From JAJDXO01 sp964620095 (GTDB lineage Bacteria > Pseudomonadota > Alphaproteobacteria > Rhodospirillales > UBA2165), in NCBI GenBank assembly GCA_964620095.1, contig CAZUGT010000077.1, positions 1-15,671 of the forward strand: 15,671 nt of DNA, given 5' to 3'. The notes under the pieces are model-generated. The model was given only the letters and a program-made list of their open reading frames with translations, did no database searches and had not been told where the DNA came from. Within the stretch, counting starts at the first letter, position 1. Every line of letters begins with the position of its first letter. Below are positions 14,687 to 15,671 of the stretch, one piece after another. The translations under genes were made by a program, and so were the position numbers.

Positions 14687-15382
14687 ATGCCCCATTATCA
14701 TTTGATCAGTTCCAAGACCTGACCCTGGGTTCAGCGCGCCGTGATTGCTATGCGTGCCAAGAACGTCGATTTCGAGGTCACTTACGTCAATTTGCGTGAG
14801 AAGCCAGACTGGTTTCTCGAGATTTCGCCCCACGGCAAGGTGCCGGTGCTGAAGGTGGATGACGAAGTTCTGTTCGAATCCAACGCCATCGCCGAGTACC
14901 TGGACGAGATGGTGCCGCCGCGGCTGCACCCCGAAGATCCCGTCAAGCGTGCCCGCAACCGGGCCTGGACGGACTTCGTGCCCGATTTCTCCAGGGCGCT
15001 GGGCAAGGTGGGCTACGCCAAGACCCCGGAGGATATCGCCGAGGCCATGGAGGCGCTGCCCAAGCCCTTGAGCCGGGTCGAAGAGGCGCTCACCAGGGAG
15101 CGTGAAGGCGACGGGCCATTTTTCAACGGTTCGGACCTGTCGCTGGTCGACGCGGCCTATGCGCCGTTCCTCATGCGGTTCACCTTTGTCGAGAGGTACC
15201 TCAACACGGGCGCCCTCGGCGACTATCCCAAAATCGGCGCCTGGCGCGACGCGCTGCTGGCCGACGAGCGGATAAGAAACTCGGTGCCGGAAGACTTCGA
15301 GACCGAGTTCGCCAAGAACCTGGTCCGCCGGGAAACCCATGCGGCGACCCTCATGGAAGGGGCGTCCGAAGCGGCCGAATAA
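14687..15382 (+). CDS. Glutathione S-transferase-like protein with in-frame UGA at the catalytic Cys (candidate selenoprotein)
   Basis: Thioredoxin-fold GST related to Cys-type classes (Omega/Lambda/DHAR/SspA-like), 231 residues if codon 12 (TGA, 14720-14722) is decoded. The N-terminus reads M-P-H-Y-H-L-I-S-S-K-T, then TGA, then P-W-V-Q-R-A. Relatives have S-x-x-x-C-P-[WYF]-V-Q-R-A there, so the TGA replaces the redox-active cysteine (TGC in one change). The rest is intact: P-D-W-F-L-E-I-S-P-H-G-K-V-P-V-L with its cis-Pro, E-S-N-A-I-A-E-Y-L, and an all-helical C-terminal domain with D-L-S-L-V-D-A-A-Y. A strong Shine-Dalgarno precedes ATG 14687, and a SECIS-like hairpin follows the UGA. Starting after the TGA (GTG 14741 or ATG 14750) would lose the first beta strand and the active site. 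Alternatives are a recent nonsense mutation or a sequencing error. No sel genes are in the window. The fold assignment is secure; selenocysteine is an inference. Confidence 0.75.
14729..14764 (+). promoter_or_regulatory. Candidate bacterial SECIS hairpin after the in-frame UGA
   Basis: The lower stem is GTTC (14729-14732) with GAAC (14761-14764). After a 1x3 internal loop, the upper stem GCGCGC (14734-14739) pairs with GCGTGC (14752-14757), 6 bp with one G-U. The apical loop of 12 bases starts C-G-T-G (14740-14743). Seventeen bases separate the UGA from the loop. As I recall the bacterial SECIS model, it asks for an upper stem of at least 4 bp, a loop of 3-14 nt with G at position 1 or 2, and a UGA-to-loop distance of about 16-37 nt. 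All three are met, and the loop G is followed by U as in E. coli fdhF. GC-rich DNA forms hairpins easily, so this is support rather than proof. Confidence 0.5.
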
Positions 15383-15404
15383 GCCGCCGAATAATTTCGA
15401 AGGC

Positions 15405-15442
15405 CGCTGGGCGCGCCGAACTCCGGTGCGCCCAGCGTTTTT
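15405..15442 (+). terminator. Intrinsic terminator of the GST-like gene
   Basis: A 10-bp perfect stem, CGCTGGGCGC (15405-15414) with GCGCCCAGCG (15428-15437), extends inward by four more pairs (one G-T) to a 5-base loop AACTC at 15419-15423. TTTTT follows at 15438-15442. It lies 22 bases after the GST stop codon. A well-formed terminator suggests the upstream gene is a functional transcription unit. Confidence 0.9.
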
Positions 15443-15459
15443 GAGGCTGGGGAGGAAGC

Positions 15460-15671
15460 ATGGTGAACGCGGTTCTCCGCACCGAGAATGTCCGGGGCAT
15501 GATCTGGATGATCGCCTCCGGCGCGCTTTTCGCCCTCAATTTCTCCATCATCCGCCACCTCGGGAATGATCTTCACGCCTTCGAGATCGTCTTCTTCCGC
15601 AATCTGTTCGGTTTCCTGGTGATGATCCCGATGCTCTGGCGGCTGGAGCGCCGGCAACTCATACCGAAACG
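15460..15671 (+). CDS. EamA/DMT-family permease, N-terminal part (runs off window)
   Basis: About 70 residues are visible from ATG 15460, preceded by a strong GGGGAGGA Shine-Dalgarno (15449-15456). After a short N-terminal tail, the first membrane segment covers about residues 13-31 (G-M-I-W-M-I-A-S-G-A-L-F-A-L-N-F). A loop with the family-typical H-A-F-E-I-V-F-F-R-N follows, then a second membrane segment (about 47-62) and a basic cytoplasmic stretch. This pattern is that of drug/metabolite transporters with ten transmembrane helices (EamA domains). The substrate cannot be told from this fragment. It follows the GST terminator, so it is probably a separate unit. Confidence 0.85.
   Translation, partial: MVNAVLRTENVRGMIWMIASGALFALNFSIIRHLGNDLHAFEIVFFRNLFGFLVMIPMLWRLERRQLIPK

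Noticed and set aside
14741..15382. GST-like gene starting after the TGA at GTG 14741 or ATG 14750
   Set aside because: Neither has a Shine-Dalgarno sequence, and both would drop the first beta strand and the active-site motif. The strong site before ATG 14687 argues for the longer frame.
1..15671. CRISPR arrays, insertion sequences, prophage or other mobile elements
   Set aside because: No regularly spaced repeats, transposase motifs or terminal inverted repeats were seen. The window is core chromosome.

Overview
The window looks like origin-proximal chromosome of a GC-rich alphaproteobacterium, possibly of the Rhodospirillales type (order is tentative). The reasons are the order rpsT-dnaA-dnaN-recF-gyrB, the divergent pair ubiE-ubiB / mutM, GTG starts, and many GANTC (CcrM-type methylation) sites in the dnaA and dnaN control regions. 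Apart from the cut edges, the housekeeping genes are intact.

Layout. 1-2200 (minus strand): ubiE and ubiB, ubiquinone biosynthesis, with ubiB cut by the window edge. 2246-3486 (plus): mutM (formamidopyrimidine-DNA glycosylase), then a small secreted protein of unknown function. 3510-3897: rpsT (ribosomal protein S20) with a clear sigma70 promoter and an intrinsic terminator. 3898-4385: a long gap with an AT-rich core (69% A+T over 4081-4200) and three GANTC sites phased at 10 bp. 4386-10865: dnaA, a GANTC-dense gap, dnaN, recF and gyrB, the replication-initiation cluster. 10931-12871: a bifunctional class A penicillin-binding protein. 12884-14374 (minus): hldE, ADP-heptose synthesis for LPS, with what looks like the stub of a lost bi-domain dehydrogenase at its 5' end. 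14687-15382: a glutathione S-transferase-like gene. 15460-end: start of an EamA/DMT-family permease.

The most notable feature is the GST-like gene. It has one of the two strongest Shine-Dalgarno sequences noted here. Its reading frame is intact except for one TGA, exactly where this family has its redox-active cysteine (the C of the C-P-W-V motif). A hairpin follows whose geometry fits a bacterial SECIS element: about 17 nt from the UGA to a 12-nt apical loop that begins C-G-U. The gene is therefore a candidate selenoprotein. A fresh nonsense mutation or a base-calling error are the alternatives, and no selenocysteine machinery lies in the window.

Second-tier observations are the GANTC clusters around dnaA and dnaN, a terminator-like hairpin in the dnaN leader, loss of the fourth zinc-ligand cysteine in MutM, and the truncated dehydrogenase stub joined to hldE.
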